From NCBI GenBank assembly GCA_934045075.1, contig OW203722.1, positions 4,893,264 through 4,957,263 on the forward strand: a stretch of 64,000 nt of DNA. The letters run 5' to 3'. Each line of letters opens with the position of its first letter. The first letter of the stretch is position 1. A model generated the notes under the pieces. The model ran no database searches. It saw only the letters and a list, made by a program, of their open reading frames with translations, and was not told the origin of the DNA. The translations under genes and the position numbers were made by a program. Of this stretch, positions 18,201 through 24,718 are shown piece by piece. Source of the stretch: Yponomeuta sedellus (lineage: Eukaryota; Arthropoda; Insecta; Lepidoptera; Yponomeutidae).

Positions 18201-21043
18201 AAATTTCACTGATGCTGGTGAGTCACCCATTAGCTCAGTTGGATAGAGCGCTGGCACGGATAACCAGAGGTCGCGAGTTCGAATCCCGGCATGGGTGGAA
18301 TTTTTAGCCTCTATATACCTAGGTTTTTAAAATTGTCCTTAGCACGGGTTAGTGCATTAAAAATAAAAATAGTATAACCATTCTTATACTTGAAGGAATA
18401 TTCTGAAAAAAGAATTAGCGAAGTCGGTTCAGCTGCTCCCGAGATTTGACATACGATCTGTCTGGTGGGAAATTTCTCTTTAATAGTGGAAGAGCACGAT
18501 CACCCGCTCTTCCCTATATGCGCTTACCAACACATTCAGCGATTCATTTTTATATTATAGAAGATTATTGCATACAACAATTTTTTATTTGTTGTGAATT
18601 TGTAAGCTTTGATTTTTTTACTGTAGCCTATAAACGTCCCACTGCAGGACGCATGCCTTCTCTCCAGAGAAAGAGTATAGGCCCAGAGTATGGTACCACG
18701 CGTGCCCACCATCGATAGGCAATTTCAAGCGCTGGGTTATTTGAATTTTAGTTTACAAATTTTTCTTTCTGGAAACCTTTGTTTTGTACACGTAAGGAAA
18801 CCGGCGCCCGCGAGTTACAAAGACGAACTTCTGGTGTTTAATTGCTAAAGTTGGTCCATCCGCAAAAATTGTTTTGACGTGGAAGTGTGGAAGATGTGGA
18901 AGCCTATTATTGGCTTTAGAAATTGTTACTGCACTACTTTAAGTTTTGATTGTTATTTAAGCTGTTGGTTTTCCAAATAACTTAAAATAAAAATAAACAA
19001 GATTAGGGAGCAATAAATTGTAAAATCTCACCGTATTCTCCCCAGTAGCCCGCTCATCGGTCTTCATCTCGGAGAACTGGAGGTCATTGGGTACGTCCCT
19101 GAGTGATATGATCCGCAGCGTATCGCCGTCGGAGTTGTTTATGGACAGGGTCTTATCCTCCGAAGCTAGCACCAGTATGCTGTCTTTGTTCCAGGCCGCG
19201 CAGGTGATTTTCTTCGTGTGCTTCCCGATTATTGGTATTCGTCTGGAATTTCACTAGCAATTTTATTACAAGAAATATAGGATGAAAAATGTTTACTTGC
19301 ACGCTGCAATGTAATTATGTTAATTATTTTTTTCTAATTATGTCTCTAATTTTTTGGTCTCCGTCTTTGGTTGCCTGGAAGAAATTAATTTTAGTAATAA
19401 AGCTACCTATTGTACTATTTTCATATGTAAAATTTTTGTTACTGTAATTTCTGTGTAATAAATAAAGAATATTCTATCTACCTATTATATTTTAAATAAC
19501 TGTAGAAAGGCAAAACTACCTAATACTGTAATACCTTGAAACAGTTGCAGTCCATGTGATATATTCTTAGGTTTAGATTAACTAATTAAAAAATCCGGCT
19601 AGTTTTCGAGATTTTTGACCTTAAGTCCGTTCAGCTAGCATACCAAACTCACTTCGTAGTATGATGATTGTACAATGCGAGGTTCCCTTTCTGCGTGCCA
19701 ACAGCTAGTAGCGGCTCCCCGAAGGCCCAGGCGAGGCAGGACGGGGACTCCCGGAGCCCTGTCTCCACGGAGAGGCGCTCGTTGGTGTGGCACTCCCAAA
19801 GAAAGATTGCGTGGCTGTTCGGCGTGATGATGGCCAGGATGTCGCCATCGTTGTCCCATTCCATTCCAGCGCACAGCCTGGATTGACGGATATGAAAGTC
19901 AAAAGTCATTGCACAAATATTTTATCATCTGTTTAGGGTACCATACTTCAAAAGGAAAGAAGAGAATTCTCTTGAAGGTGTATATTAAATTCCAGATTGT
20001 AGGTCAACATAATAAAGATTGTGACCATTTATCTCACATTTTTAATACAATAAAACTGTCTATCAAAATCTATGTAGCACTTCCATAACAGGTGTCAATG
20101 AATTTTGGGTTTACTCCTTGCATCCTGCCAAACCTGCAGTCAATTTAACAACATAAGCTGAAAGCATAAGCAGCACAAATAACAAGAAAAAAAAACAGAA
20201 AATTGTTCACTTCCACTTATTAGAAATGTTATCTCAGATACTCATACTTATAATGAAAGATAAGTATATAGAATTATCAAAACCAAACATTGATTTTAAC
20301 ATAGACACATTTTGTTGAACAAACTACTTCTTTTGGAAAAAATTAATTAAAAACCTGAAAATCTATATTAATTACAAGCCAAGCCAGTCTGAATTAATTA
20401 CTTTCCCACAAGTCAAGCCAGTTTACTACAAACCCTTGCAGCTTCATCCGCTCCACCTGTTGCCCGGAACGGTCATGTACTGCCACAGTGGCATCCGTCC
20501 CTGTGGTAGCCAGCAGTGAGCGAGATTCGCCCTTCTGCCACACAAAATAGAGCTCACCCAGGCCGTGAGGTTGCTCTATCGTGAAGAGTAGCTGAAAACA
20601 AAAATTAAAAAATGGATTACAACAACTTTAAGCAAGTCTCTGTGCCCAAGTGTGGTAGGGAGGGCCAGTTTGCCGCTTGCTACAATCCTAATTAATAAAA
20701 AAACATGAATACTAATTTATGTACATTCACTATATTACTATGTGAGATTTACTGCACCCACACCTTAGGTATAACCCAGTTGGTATGGTATGGTATGCAG
20801 AAGGTATGACAACTGTTTGCCTCTCGCTCATAAAATTTTGCTATATTGTGTGAGCGGAAAGACAAGCTGCTGCCGCCCCCAACTTTACCCACCAACCCTT
20901 AAATCCTTTCTTTTGTGAGTGACTGGGTTACACCTACCAGTAAACTGACGAACATACCTTGATTAGGTTACGTAGGTATTGGAGATTCAGACACACAATT
21001 GTGAAAGTTTGAAACAAAGTTTACTCACTTTTGGGGTCGACAT
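106..21043 (-). CDS. WDR19: WDR19 / IFT144, intraflagellar transport IFT-A subunit (3' end beyond window)
   Basis: Sixteen exons join in phase: 21043-21029, 20591-20434, 19877-19653, 19242-19032, 15733-15551, 15023-14920, 14804-14545, 12441-12221, 9372-9250, 8304-8108, 7194-6994, 5839-5628, 4179-4092, 2786-2580, 1803-919 and 214-106. The product covers about 1133 residues against 1342 in the human protein; the C-terminal TPR/zinc-ribbon part lies off the window. WD40 repeats fill roughly residues 1-630 and TPR-like helices follow. Signature stretches are [40 protein letters not shown] and [11 protein letters not shown], all matching family positions. IFT-A drives retrograde transport in cilia and delivers membrane proteins into them; the Drosophila orthologue is Oseg2. 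The ATG is chosen because a 15-nt first exon ends at a good GTGAGT donor and lies 120 bp from an X-box. Family identity is near certain; small exons rest on homology recalled without a search. Confidence 0.93.
215..918 (-). other. WDR19 intron between exons 15 and 16
   Basis: Bases 245-290 match a dispersed motif (GAGAACCTCC followed by GAAGTCGGTTAAAAA) also found near 6630 and 62095, so they come from an interspersed repeat. The rest is A/T-rich with no recognisable element. Confidence 0.5.
919..1803 (-). CDS. WDR19: WDR19 exon 15 (large TPR exon)
   Basis: 295 codons with [66 protein letters not shown] and [18 protein letters not shown], collinear with the TPR region of human IFT144. Acceptor CCCCCCAG, donor GTTAGT, phase 2 out. 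Confidence 0.97.
1804..2425 (-). other. WDR19 intron sequence, no gene seen
   Basis: A/T-rich sequence. The pyrimidine-rich stretch at 2340-2400 is echoed at 2510-2555, as part of the duplication that produced candidate exon 14b. Confidence 0.5.
2426..2485 (-). CDS. Candidate duplicated mini-exon 14b of WDR19
   Basis: A 60-nt open stretch is bounded by TGTGTAG and GTGAGT and keeps phase 2-2. It ends in AKAHHLEFT, which resembles the [10 protein letters not shown] end of exon 14. Its acceptor start CGGGCGAGCTGAGCGCG also resembles exon 14. The following intron bases (TGTATTGCTG) match those after exon 14. It looks like a duplicate of exon 14 with its middle lost; whether it is spliced in is unknown. 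Confidence 0.4.
2580..2786 (-). CDS. WDR19: WDR19 exon 14 (TPR-like helices, alanine-rich)
   Basis: 69 codons in phase 2-2. [18 protein letters not shown] and [12 protein letters not shown] align with human GHLAMFTNDYNLAQDLYL and ISKEYAIQLEFAGD. Acceptor TGCGTAG, donor GTGAGA. About 80% G+C. A degenerate short copy follows downstream at 2426-2485, and a MITE ends 44 nt upstream of the acceptor. Confidence 0.85.
2831..3141. mobile_element. MITE, TIR family GAGTGCTTAGTGCGAG (copy 1)
   Basis: 311 bp bounded by CAGAGTGCTTAGTGCGAG and its inverse CTCGCACTAAGCACTCTG. The same length and interior are seen, inverted, at 50390-50700, and a truncated copy lies at 36089-36356. No ORF, so it is non-autonomous. 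It ends 44 nt upstream of the WDR19 exon 14 acceptor. No clear target-site duplication was found. Confidence 0.85.
3145..3366 (+). mobile_element. SINE/RTE-like 3' fragment
   Basis: Contains a tRNA-type B box (GGTTCGAATCC) joined to the tail shared with 7398-7676 and 61044-61300 (GCCCCCTGCAGTAC, then CAGCAGTGGACTAGTATAG, ending in ACG triplets). Such tails are typical of RTE-type LINEs and of SINEs that use them. Confidence 0.7.
3367..4091 (-). other. WDR19 intron, repeat remnants only
   Basis: Mostly A/T-rich. Bases 3885-4010 match part of the tRNA-SINE at 25440-25790 (ATAGGCTTG, CACCTATACCA, then CTAGCCCACATG). No other element or gene seen. Confidence 0.5.
4092..4179 (-). CDS. WDR19: WDR19 exon 13
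   Basis: Encodes [20 protein letters not shown] followed by AHIEDLSIL, matching human [20 protein letters not shown] and GIEDYNLL. Acceptor TTTACAG, donor GTAAGT, phase 2 out. Confidence 0.92.
4180..5227 (-). other. WDR19 intron, mostly unassigned
   Basis: A/T-rich with no ORF of note. Bases 5148-5215 resemble a dispersed element (GTCCCACTGTAGGATGCAGG) also seen inverted or partial at 18620-18755, 26440-26560 and 6843-6982. Confidence 0.45.
5228..5608. repeat. Degenerate ~27-bp tandem array next to WDR19 exon 12
   Basis: About twelve units share the core GTTCAAAAAGAACCCAT at irregular 26-28-bp steps, with some gaps. The core is an inverted repeat, GTTC-N5-GAAC. The array ends within 20 nt of the exon 12 splice donor. 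Confidence 0.85.
5628..5839 (-). CDS. WDR19: WDR19 exon 12 (WD40 to TPR transition)
   Basis: Encodes [30 protein letters not shown] and [13 protein letters not shown], matching human [20 protein letters not shown] and LHHMEVEF. Acceptor GTTTAG, donor GTGATT. A 27-bp-unit array begins within 20 nt downstream of the donor. Confidence 0.9.
6236..6405 (+). mobile_element. Partial copy of dispersed family A
   Basis: Shares GGGGCACGGGTCTCTTCC and CCACCACGGGGGCCAAGTCC with fuller copies at 10130-10490, 33346-33560 and 52850-53190. Degenerate. Confidence 0.65.
6418..6660 (-). mobile_element. CR1-like LINE 3'-tail fragment
   Basis: Reverse complement of the 3' tail seen after the LINE at 16310-18080 (AGGTGTCCATTTGAAAA and GGAGAAAAAATGGAC). 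It is followed by the GAGAACCTCC/GAAGTCTGTTAA dispersed motif. Confidence 0.6.
6843..6982 (+). mobile_element. Dispersed element family C fragment
   Basis: Shares AAACATCGTGAGGAAAC, TGCCAATCCGCGGTGGGTG and TATAGGCTAC with copies at 26390-26560 and 28330-28460. The family is common in moths; its class cannot be fixed from the fragment. Confidence 0.55.
6994..7194 (-). CDS. WDR19: WDR19 exon 11
   Basis: Encodes [20 protein letters not shown] and [16 protein letters not shown], matching human [20 protein letters not shown] and PLLLYNGELTCQTQSG. Acceptor TTCCAG, donor GTGAGA, phase 2 out. Confidence 0.92.
7398..7676 (+). mobile_element. RTE-like LINE/SINE 3' fragment
   Basis: Runs from GTCGGCCTAGAGAATAGCAC through GGCGACTAAGGGACAC and GTCCAGCAGTGGACTAG to an ACG/ATG triplet tail. 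Homologous copies lie at 26785-27015 (inverse) and 61044-61300. Confidence 0.75.
7691..8075. repeat. 50/46-bp minisatellite copying the WDR19 exon 10 splice-donor junction
   Basis: Five near-identical 50-bp units (7691-7940), a 14-bp exon-like insertion, then 46-bp units at 7955, 8001 and 8047. On the minus strand seven units contain CGACTGCAG|GTCACTG, a one-base variant of the exon 10 donor CGACTGCAG|GTCGCTG. The insertion at 7941-7954 extends the match further into the exon (GTGTCGCAGGTGCC compared with GTGCCGCAGGTGCC). Confidence 0.95.
8108..8304 (-). CDS. WDR19: WDR19 exon 10 (3' end copied in an adjacent minisatellite)
   Basis: Encodes [20 protein letters not shown] at its start, matching human VVQYFYIEDWQFVNDYRH. 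The acceptor follows a run of about ten C. The donor is GACTGCAG|GTCGCTG, copied seven times in the array at 7691-8075. The exon is alanine-rich and G+C-saturated. Confidence 0.9.
8430..8810 (-). mobile_element. tRNA-derived SINE, interrupted by palindromic insertions
   Basis: The tRNA-like head lies at 8715-8805 (B box GGATTCGAATGC, inverse of the heads at 16120-16197). Its 3' tail (GCACTAACCCGTGCTAAGGA) is displaced to 8440-8475. The intervening ~220 bp are absent from the copies at 16013 and 18120. Confidence 0.8.
8489..8612. mobile_element. Small MITE nested in the SINE
   Basis: About 123 bp with imperfect terminal inverted repeats: TACACAACTAGGGTGGTAAT at one end, and the other end reading inverted as TACACAACACGGGAGGTAAT. 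A second imperfect palindrome follows at 8628-8695 (ACACTTGGCCAGAAAGCGG against ACACCTGGCAATAAAGTGG inverted). Confidence 0.7.
8811..9249 (-). other. WDR19 intron 9, no element recognised
   Basis: A/T-rich intron with a CACACACATACACACTCGCAC run near 9110. Nothing coding seen. Confidence 0.5.
9250..9372 (-). CDS. WDR19: WDR19 exon 9
   Basis: 41 codons ending in [11 protein letters not shown], matching human LTSDFLIYGTD. Acceptor TCTACAG, donor GTAAGT, phase 0 on both sides. Base composition is ordinary, unlike the G+C-rich exons on either side. Confidence 0.88.
9743..9830 (+). mobile_element. Family A fragment
   Basis: Starts at TTAACCCTTGTATGTTCCC and includes GGAAGGTTAGGCCATACTCC. Partial copy of the family at 10130-10490. 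Confidence 0.6.
10130..10490 (+). mobile_element. Dispersed family A, near full-length copy
   Basis: About 350 bp from TATCAACCCTTGTATGTCCC to GAGTGATTGATTCCAATC. A matching inverse copy lies at 52850-53190 and a 3'-truncated copy at 33346-33560. Noncoding; an RTE tail or SINE is likely, but the class is unproven. Confidence 0.75.
10573..10829 (-). mobile_element. Tc1/mariner-like MITE with TA target duplication (copy 1)
   Basis: 257 bp with ~40-bp terminal inverted repeats starting CAGTCTATTTATTCGTACTT and flanked by TA on both sides. The second copy at 61394-61659 is in the opposite orientation with the same TA flanks. Confidence 0.88.
10905..12232. repeat. 84/76-bp minisatellite (~17 copies) carrying the WDR19 exon 8 splice donor
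   Basis: Repeat starts (CAGC of GTGCAGCATGAAG) fall at 10915, 11017, 11101, 11177, 11253, 11337, 11413, 11497, 11573, 11647, 11731, 11815, 11899, 11983, 12059, 12143 and 12227. Units are 84 bp, or 76 bp when an 8-bp CGGCCTAT is missing; one is 74 and one 102. On the minus strand most units contain TGCTGCACCTG|GTAACG, identical to the exon 8 end plus donor. ORFs across the array on either strand are by-products of the 84-bp unit being a multiple of three. Confidence 0.97.
12221..12441 (-). CDS. WDR19: WDR19 exon 8 (WD40; 3' end continues into a minisatellite)
   Basis: Encodes [23 protein letters not shown] and [19 protein letters not shown], matching human VDVEPNFVAVG and SDYAAALFEGKVQLHL. 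The donor is CACCTG|GTAACG, which is also the core of the repeat unit at 10905-12232. The acceptor tract is only 9 nt from a LINE fragment. The exon is strongly G+C-rich. Confidence 0.92.
12451..12765 (+). mobile_element. 5'-truncated LINE fragment (ORF2 C-terminus plus poly(A))
   Basis: Encodes a zinc-binding CTECG ... HILVEC motif and about 85 further residues to a stop near 12742, then AATAAAG and an A-run. This is typical of the C-terminus of R1/Jockey-type ORF2 proteins. It is antisense to WDR19, and its truncated end lies about 9 nt from the exon 8 acceptor. Confidence 0.8.
12766..14472 (-). other. WDR19 intron 7, mostly unassigned
   Basis: A/T-rich with a strong hairpin at 13039-13087 and a short (CTAT)n run near 14288-14305. 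No gene or named element recognised. Confidence 0.5.
13039..13087. repeat. Inverted repeat, 22-bp arms, 5-nt loop
   Basis: Arm ATTTATGTAAACTGTTTGAG.. (13039-13060) pairs with 13066-13087 with one mismatch; the loop is TGTGA. Confidence 0.85.
14473..14526. repeat. Inverted repeat, 16-bp perfect arms
   Basis: ATCCGCCATTTTGTTT at 14473-14488 and its reverse complement at 14511-14526, with 22 nt between. It lies 18 nt past the WDR19 exon 7 donor, inside the intron. Confidence 0.8.
14545..14804 (-). CDS. WDR19: WDR19 exon 7 (WD40)
   Basis: Encodes [18 protein letters not shown] and [15 protein letters not shown], matching the human LSWTDDGQLLALST and TRIAYLTSLLEVTV regions. Acceptor TTGCAG, donor GTAAGT. 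A 16-bp inverted repeat lies just beyond the donor at 14473-14526. Confidence 0.93.
14920..15023 (-). CDS. WDR19: WDR19 exon 6 (WD40)
   Basis: Encodes [15 protein letters not shown] and AATCGDGQ, matching human EIFQARNHKDNLTS and VATCGDNC. Acceptor TTTTAG, donor GTGAGT, leaves in phase 2. Confidence 0.92.
15336..15400 (+). mobile_element. Family A fragment
   Basis: TATCAACCCTTGTATGTCCC followed by GGGGCACGGGTCTCTTCC, a 5' piece of the family seen in full at 10130-10490. Confidence 0.65.
15551..15733 (-). CDS. WDR19: WDR19 exon 5 (WD40)
   Basis: 61 codons including [18 protein letters not shown] and [14 protein letters not shown], a very conserved IFT144 block. Acceptor TTTTTACAG, donor GTACTC. 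The 3.3-kb intron before it (exons 4-5) holds a CR1-like LINE flanked by two SINEs. Confidence 0.95.
16013..16265 (+). mobile_element. tRNA-derived SINE (copy upstream of the LINE)
   Basis: A ~110-bp unique head (from GGGGCTGTAAGTGATGCAAT) precedes a tRNA-like body with A box TAGCTCAGTTGGATAGAG and B box GGTTCGAATCC, then the tail GCACGGGTTAGTGCATTAAA. It is about 95% identical to 18120-18383. A free tRNA gene is unlikely: the anticodon arm is degenerate and the flanks are shared between copies. Confidence 0.88.
16374..17877 (+). pseudogene. Broken reverse transcriptase ORF of the CR1-like LINE
   Basis: RT motifs are visible in order: [48 protein letters not shown] and FADDTSL. The GVPQ motif is followed by two consecutive stop codons (TGA TAG, 16917-16922) in an otherwise open frame. 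A 32-nt perfect palindrome at 17274-17305 sits where the frame changes. The C-terminal piece (FYNKIPEDI) is again open from 17581 to 17877. Not functional. Confidence 0.85.
17274..17305. repeat. Perfect 32-nt palindrome inside the LINE
   Basis: TGCTAATTTTTCTATA followed directly by its own reverse complement. It coincides with a stop and frame change in the RT sequence. Confidence 0.9.
18120..18383 (+). mobile_element. tRNA-derived SINE (copy downstream of the LINE)
   Basis: Same structure as 16013-16265, including the unique head, A and B boxes and GCACGGGTTAGTGCATTAAA tail. The pair brackets the CR1-like LINE as direct repeats. Confidence 0.88.
18618..18755 (-). mobile_element. Dispersed family C fragment
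   Basis: GTAGCCTATAAACGTCCCAC, then GCAGGACGCATGCC and ATCGATAGGCAATTTCAAG, the inverse of the elements at 6843-6982 and 26390-26560. Confidence 0.55.
19032..19242 (-). CDS. WDR19: WDR19 exon 4 (WD40)
   Basis: Encodes [16 protein letters not shown] and [21 protein letters not shown], collinear with human GKHTKRITCGCWNAEN. Acceptor TTCCAG, donor GTGAGA, leaves in phase 0. Confidence 0.95.
19243..20433 (-). other. WDR19 introns 2 and 3, nothing recognised outside exon 3
   Basis: The sequence outside 19653-19877 is A/T-rich; no mobile element or additional gene was seen. Confidence 0.5.
19653..19877 (-). CDS. WDR19: WDR19 exon 3 (WD40)
   Basis: Encodes [23 protein letters not shown] and [16 protein letters not shown], the second and third blades of IFT144. 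Acceptor CCAG, donor GTGAGT. Confidence 0.95.
20434..20591 (-). CDS. WDR19: WDR19 exon 2 (first WD40 blade)
   Basis: The acceptor TTTTCAG precedes an open frame with LYFVWQKGE and AVHDRSGQ, which align with the first blade of IFT144 (human FAWQK and KIFDRHGQ). The donor is GTTTGT, and the exon leaves in phase 2. Confidence 0.85.
21029..21043 (-). CDS. WDR19: WDR19 exon 1 (start codon, residues 1-5)
   Basis: A 15-nt coding exon encodes MSTPK and is followed by a GTGAGT donor; phase 0. It lies just downstream of the X-box. The short coding exon is inferred from the donor and from the need for a start upstream of exon 2, which itself opens in phase 0 without an ATG. Confidence 0.7.
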
Positions 21044-21162
21044 TGTTTATAAAGCTTTAGGCTGAATTTGGACAGTGTTCCTTCTGAATAAATTCTATCT
21101 TACATTCTAGTCAGAAAACAAACTTTTTCGATCTGTTTATTGTTTATATTCCGTTGCCATCC

Positions 21163-21175
21163 GTTGCCAAGCAAC
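21163..21175. promoter_or_regulatory. RFX X-box upstream of WDR19
   Basis: GTTGCCAAGCAAC is a perfect fit to the X-box pattern RYYNYY-N1-RRNRAC. It lies 120 bp upstream of the WDR19 ATG, in the range seen for ciliary genes. A second half site, GTTGCC, precedes it at 21153-21158. RFX factors are known to drive IFT genes, including the Drosophila orthologue Oseg2. Confidence 0.8.
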
Positions 21176-22127
21176 GCTAGGCTAAGCTAAATGTCGGATG
21201 TCCCTTGTTCTGTGGATGTCCCGGACATTTGCCGGACGGATGTCCCACAAATTGGATCTGTGAATTGGATGTCCCGTCAGTCAGCTCTACTCTATGGCAA
21301 TATATAGGCGTGGAAAACTATCGATATATTTTTTCACTTTATAACGATCAATTTATCACAAAATTGTCGTTATATGTGGGTATATCATTATATGATGGCA
21401 TACAAAATATAAGGTTGTATTCTTGAAAAACTATTTGAAACTATAATAAAAGCCGTTTGCACATTTGCCAACGGTATATACAGATACTCGTAATACAGTC
21501 CAGATTTTAAAAAAATGTTCTAATATTCGTACAATAATCCAGCAATGGATGGTTAATACAAGCTTAATACGAATGGACAAATGAAGCGAACTCTATAGTG
21601 TATTCTATCTAAGTAATAGTTTTAGAGACCCGTGCCCAGCAGTGGGGACATACAAGGGTTGATAACAACAAAAACAATAGTTTTAGACCTATTTGGACCA
21701 AAATGAAAATATTTGCTATATTATCCTAGTTTATATTTTGACCTCGTGTTCCTGGTTTATTTTCCTATAGAGATTTTTCCTTGTTTTTGGGGAGACAGAG
21801 ATAAATCATCAGAAATGGTGGTGTCGTGATGAGAGTAATCAGATTCTTCAAAGGAGAGATACAGTTGCGATATTAAAATTTTAAAATTCAAAGTTGTTTA
21901 CTTTTTATTTGTATTCTGTGATTGTACTGTGTTTTAAGCAAATAAGTTATTCCAATTCAATTTAATCACCGACCGATCCACCACAGTTATAAAGGATCGA
22001 TCCTCGGTGTCAGGATATTATGTTGTGTACCATTCATCTTATTTTTGTTGTAGTGTGCCGTTAGTACATTTATTGGTTAAATACACAGGAAAAACGTCAA
22101 TAAACACATCGATCATGCTTTAAAATT

Positions 22128-22215
22128 ATGGGCATTACCCCCTAAGATAGCACAACGTGGCGCTCTTTAGGGAAGGGCTATGTCCAGCAGTGGACTAGTA
22201 TAACCTGACGACGAG
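22128..22215 (+). mobile_element. RTE-like 3' tail fragment
   Basis: GGGCATTACCCCCTAAGATA through GTCCAGCAGTGGACTAG and ACGACGA; same tail as at 7398-7676. Confidence 0.7.
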
Positions 22216-22791
22216 CATGCTTTCAAATTAAGCGAACCTAAAGAATAACTAAAATGTATCGACATAACGTACCCATCCCTACTTCTGTTATGATCTCAGA
22301 AAAGTGATAGATATATTTTAGATAGTTGCACTCTCAGTATGAGCCTTCTTTGGATATGTATCGATCTGGGTGCACCATCTATCTTGATCTCACGGACGTA
22401 CCGTGCGTGCTTGATCTCACTCTAGTTCACTCGGCGAGATGTTCCTTTATCGAACGCGACCTCATTTTTAACGTTAGTGCTCAAAAATCTTTTGACTTGT
22501 CAAAGCAAAAACAAAACGCAACTCCAACAAAAGCAAGAATCCATTTTTTCTATCCTTTATCCAACAAATGTTGCGAGAGATGAATTTCGAAACTTCCTTG
22601 TTCCCCAACTTTACATAGACGTCAAAGTTTTGTTGCACAACATAACATACTATTTCGATCATTATTTTATCTTGTTCTTTAATTTGTGTCTTGTATAACG
22701 CGAAGTATACCTATAGTAAACAAATTATTATTTTGATTGAAAATTACATTTTTACACAGCCCAAGCTTAAAAATAGATTTTTTTGTTGAAT

Positions 22792-22827
22792 ATGTCGACA
22801 AAACTAAAGCTTCTCATCGCTAGCAAG
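22792..22827 (+). CDS. RARS2: RARS2 exon 1 (candidate)
   Basis: 12 codons from ATG; donor AAG|GCAAGT, a strong GC-type donor, phase 0. The 140-nt intron ends at TTTACAG. No GT donor fits as well. Confidence 0.6.
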
Positions 22828-24718
22828 GCAAGTCTATTGCTAAATTAGATAACCTACCTAAATAAGTTTTCTTTTTGTAAGAGCAAAGTTGAATAAAGGC
22901 ATAAAAAGAATTGTAATAAAGTTTATAGTAATTAAGGGGTAATTAAATAATCATGTTATATTTACAGTTGTTGCCGCAAACAACAGCGAACTGCATCAGT
23001 CACCAAGTAAAGAACATGCAAATCTTTTACAAACATGGAGATAACAATTTCTATGTAGATCTGAATAACTCTGAACAAAACCTTGATCCAGGGAAATTAT
23101 CAGACACTAATCTGGCTGATTCTAAAATCAAACTCATCAACACAAACAATAGATACATTTTGAGATTTGGAGTAGACAGGGATTTCTTCATGAAAACTAT
23201 ACTTGAGGGTCTAATCAAAAAGACACAAAAAATGGAATCTGAGCAAAAAAAAATAGTCCTGGATTTCAGTTCACCAAACATAGCAAAACCTTTCCATGTT
23301 GGTCACTTGCGGTCTACTATCATTGGAAACTTTATTGCAAATATAAATAAATATTTTGACAACAATGTTACTAAGATAAACTATTTAGGTGACTGGGGCA
23401 CACAGTTTGGCCTTTTACAATATGGACTCAAGGCAAAACATATTGATGTTGAAGATCTACAAAGAGATCCAATAAAAACCTTATATGAAAGTTATGTCTA
23501 TGCTAACAAATTAGCAGTAAATGACCAAAATGTACAAATTGAAGCCAGAAAGTATTTTGCTGATATAGAACAAGGAAGAGCTGACCTGGGCAGCTGGAAA
23601 CTGATCCGTGAAATCACTGTACAAGAGCTGGAAAAAGTTTACCAACGGCTTGGAATACATTTTGATGAATACCATTGGGAATCAGACTACAATGGAGAGG
23701 TAGTTAAGGATCTCATGAAGTCATTAGAAAAAAAAGACATACTGAAAACTGATGAGTCTGGCAAGAAGGTAGCTAAAGTAAAAGACAGACTAGTCTCAGT
23801 TTTAAAAAGTGACAACTCTACTTTGTATCTTTCAAGAGACATAGCGGCTCTATTGGACCGCTATAAGAGATACAAGTTTGATGAAATGCTTTACATAGTA
23901 GACAATGCGCAAACAGATCACTTCGCTGCAGTCTTTGATATAGTAAAGAGAGTTGAGCAAAGATGTGCCAATGGTTGTAAACATGTGAAATTTGGACGCA
24001 TTAAAGGCATGAGTACAAGAAGTGGAAATGTTATTTTCTTAAATAATATTCTGGATGAGGCTAAGATAAAAATGGCTGAAAAACAACAACAGTCTAAAAG
24101 TAAGACTTGATTAATTACATATTCTCACCTACGGTACACAAGCATAAATTTATCTATAGAAATAAAACTTTAATAACTGTGCTATGGTATATACTGTATA
24201 TATTATTGTTTTTTACAGACACAAGAAGTATAGCAATGGATGAATCAACATGCAACACACTTGGCACCACAGCAGTTATCATAAATGACCTGAAACAAAA
24301 GAGGCAGCGAGACTATGTCTTTGAATGGGACAAAGCGCTACAGACAGAGGGTGATAGTGGTATCAAATTACAATATCTTCACTGTAGACTGTGGAGCTTA
24401 GAAAAAAACTGCGGAGTTGCAATACCTAACGAATGTGCACCTGAGTATTTACTGGAACCTGTAGTATCTGACGTCATAGCAGAGTTGGCGAAATTTGATG
24501 ATATTCTTGTTCGGGCTAAAACTGAATATGAAGCCTGTATCATTGTTAATTACTTATTTCGTCTAGCAAGGCATGTAAATAGAATGTTTAACGAATTAAA
24601 TGTCAAAAATGTCGACCCAGATTTGGCGTCGCAGAGACTGTTGGTATTCCATTCCGCTAGACTGGTAGTTAAAAGTGGGTTGGAGATTTTAGGTGTGCAG
24701 CCTTTGTATGAGATGTAA
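22792..24718 (+). CDS. RARS2: Mitochondrial arginyl-tRNA synthetase
   Basis: Three exons, 22792-22827, 22968-24099 and 24219-24718, give 555 residues (human 578). Class I signature HVGH lies at residues 122-125 in FSSPNIAKPFHVGHLRST. NYLGDWGTQFGLL and the KMSKS-equivalent GMSTRSG at 359-365 follow, and a DALR anticodon-binding domain fills about 430-555, ending in GVQPLYEM. It charges mitochondrial tRNA-Arg. It groups with RARS2 rather than cytosolic RARS by HVGHLRSTIIGNFIAN, the GMxTR loop and the short N-terminus. The first exon MSTKLKLLIASK would give a basic, presequence-like start, but needs a GC-AG intron; otherwise translation could begin at 22953. A poly(A) signal lies at 24785. Confidence 0.93.
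22968..24099 (+). CDS. RARS2: RARS2 exon 2 (catalytic domain)
   Basis: Carries the Rossmann fold with HVGH, the GDWGTQFG block and GMSTRSG. Ends at AAA A|GTAAGA, phase 1. Confidence 0.95.
24219..24718 (+). CDS. RARS2: RARS2 exon 3 (DALR domain and stop)
   Basis: Acceptor TTTTTTACAG. Contains VFEWDKALQTEGDSGIKLQY and EACIIVNYLFRLA, typical of the ArgRS C-terminal helical domain, and ends with TAA. Confidence 0.95.

Larger units (their letters stand above)
21044..22791. other. Divergent intergenic region between WDR19 and RARS2
   Basis: Holds the X-box and four GGATGTCCC motifs within 21191-21275. It also has a short inverse family A piece (21626-21662) and an RTE-like 3' tail (22128-22215). 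The two genes are head to head, 1.75 kb apart. Confidence 0.6.
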
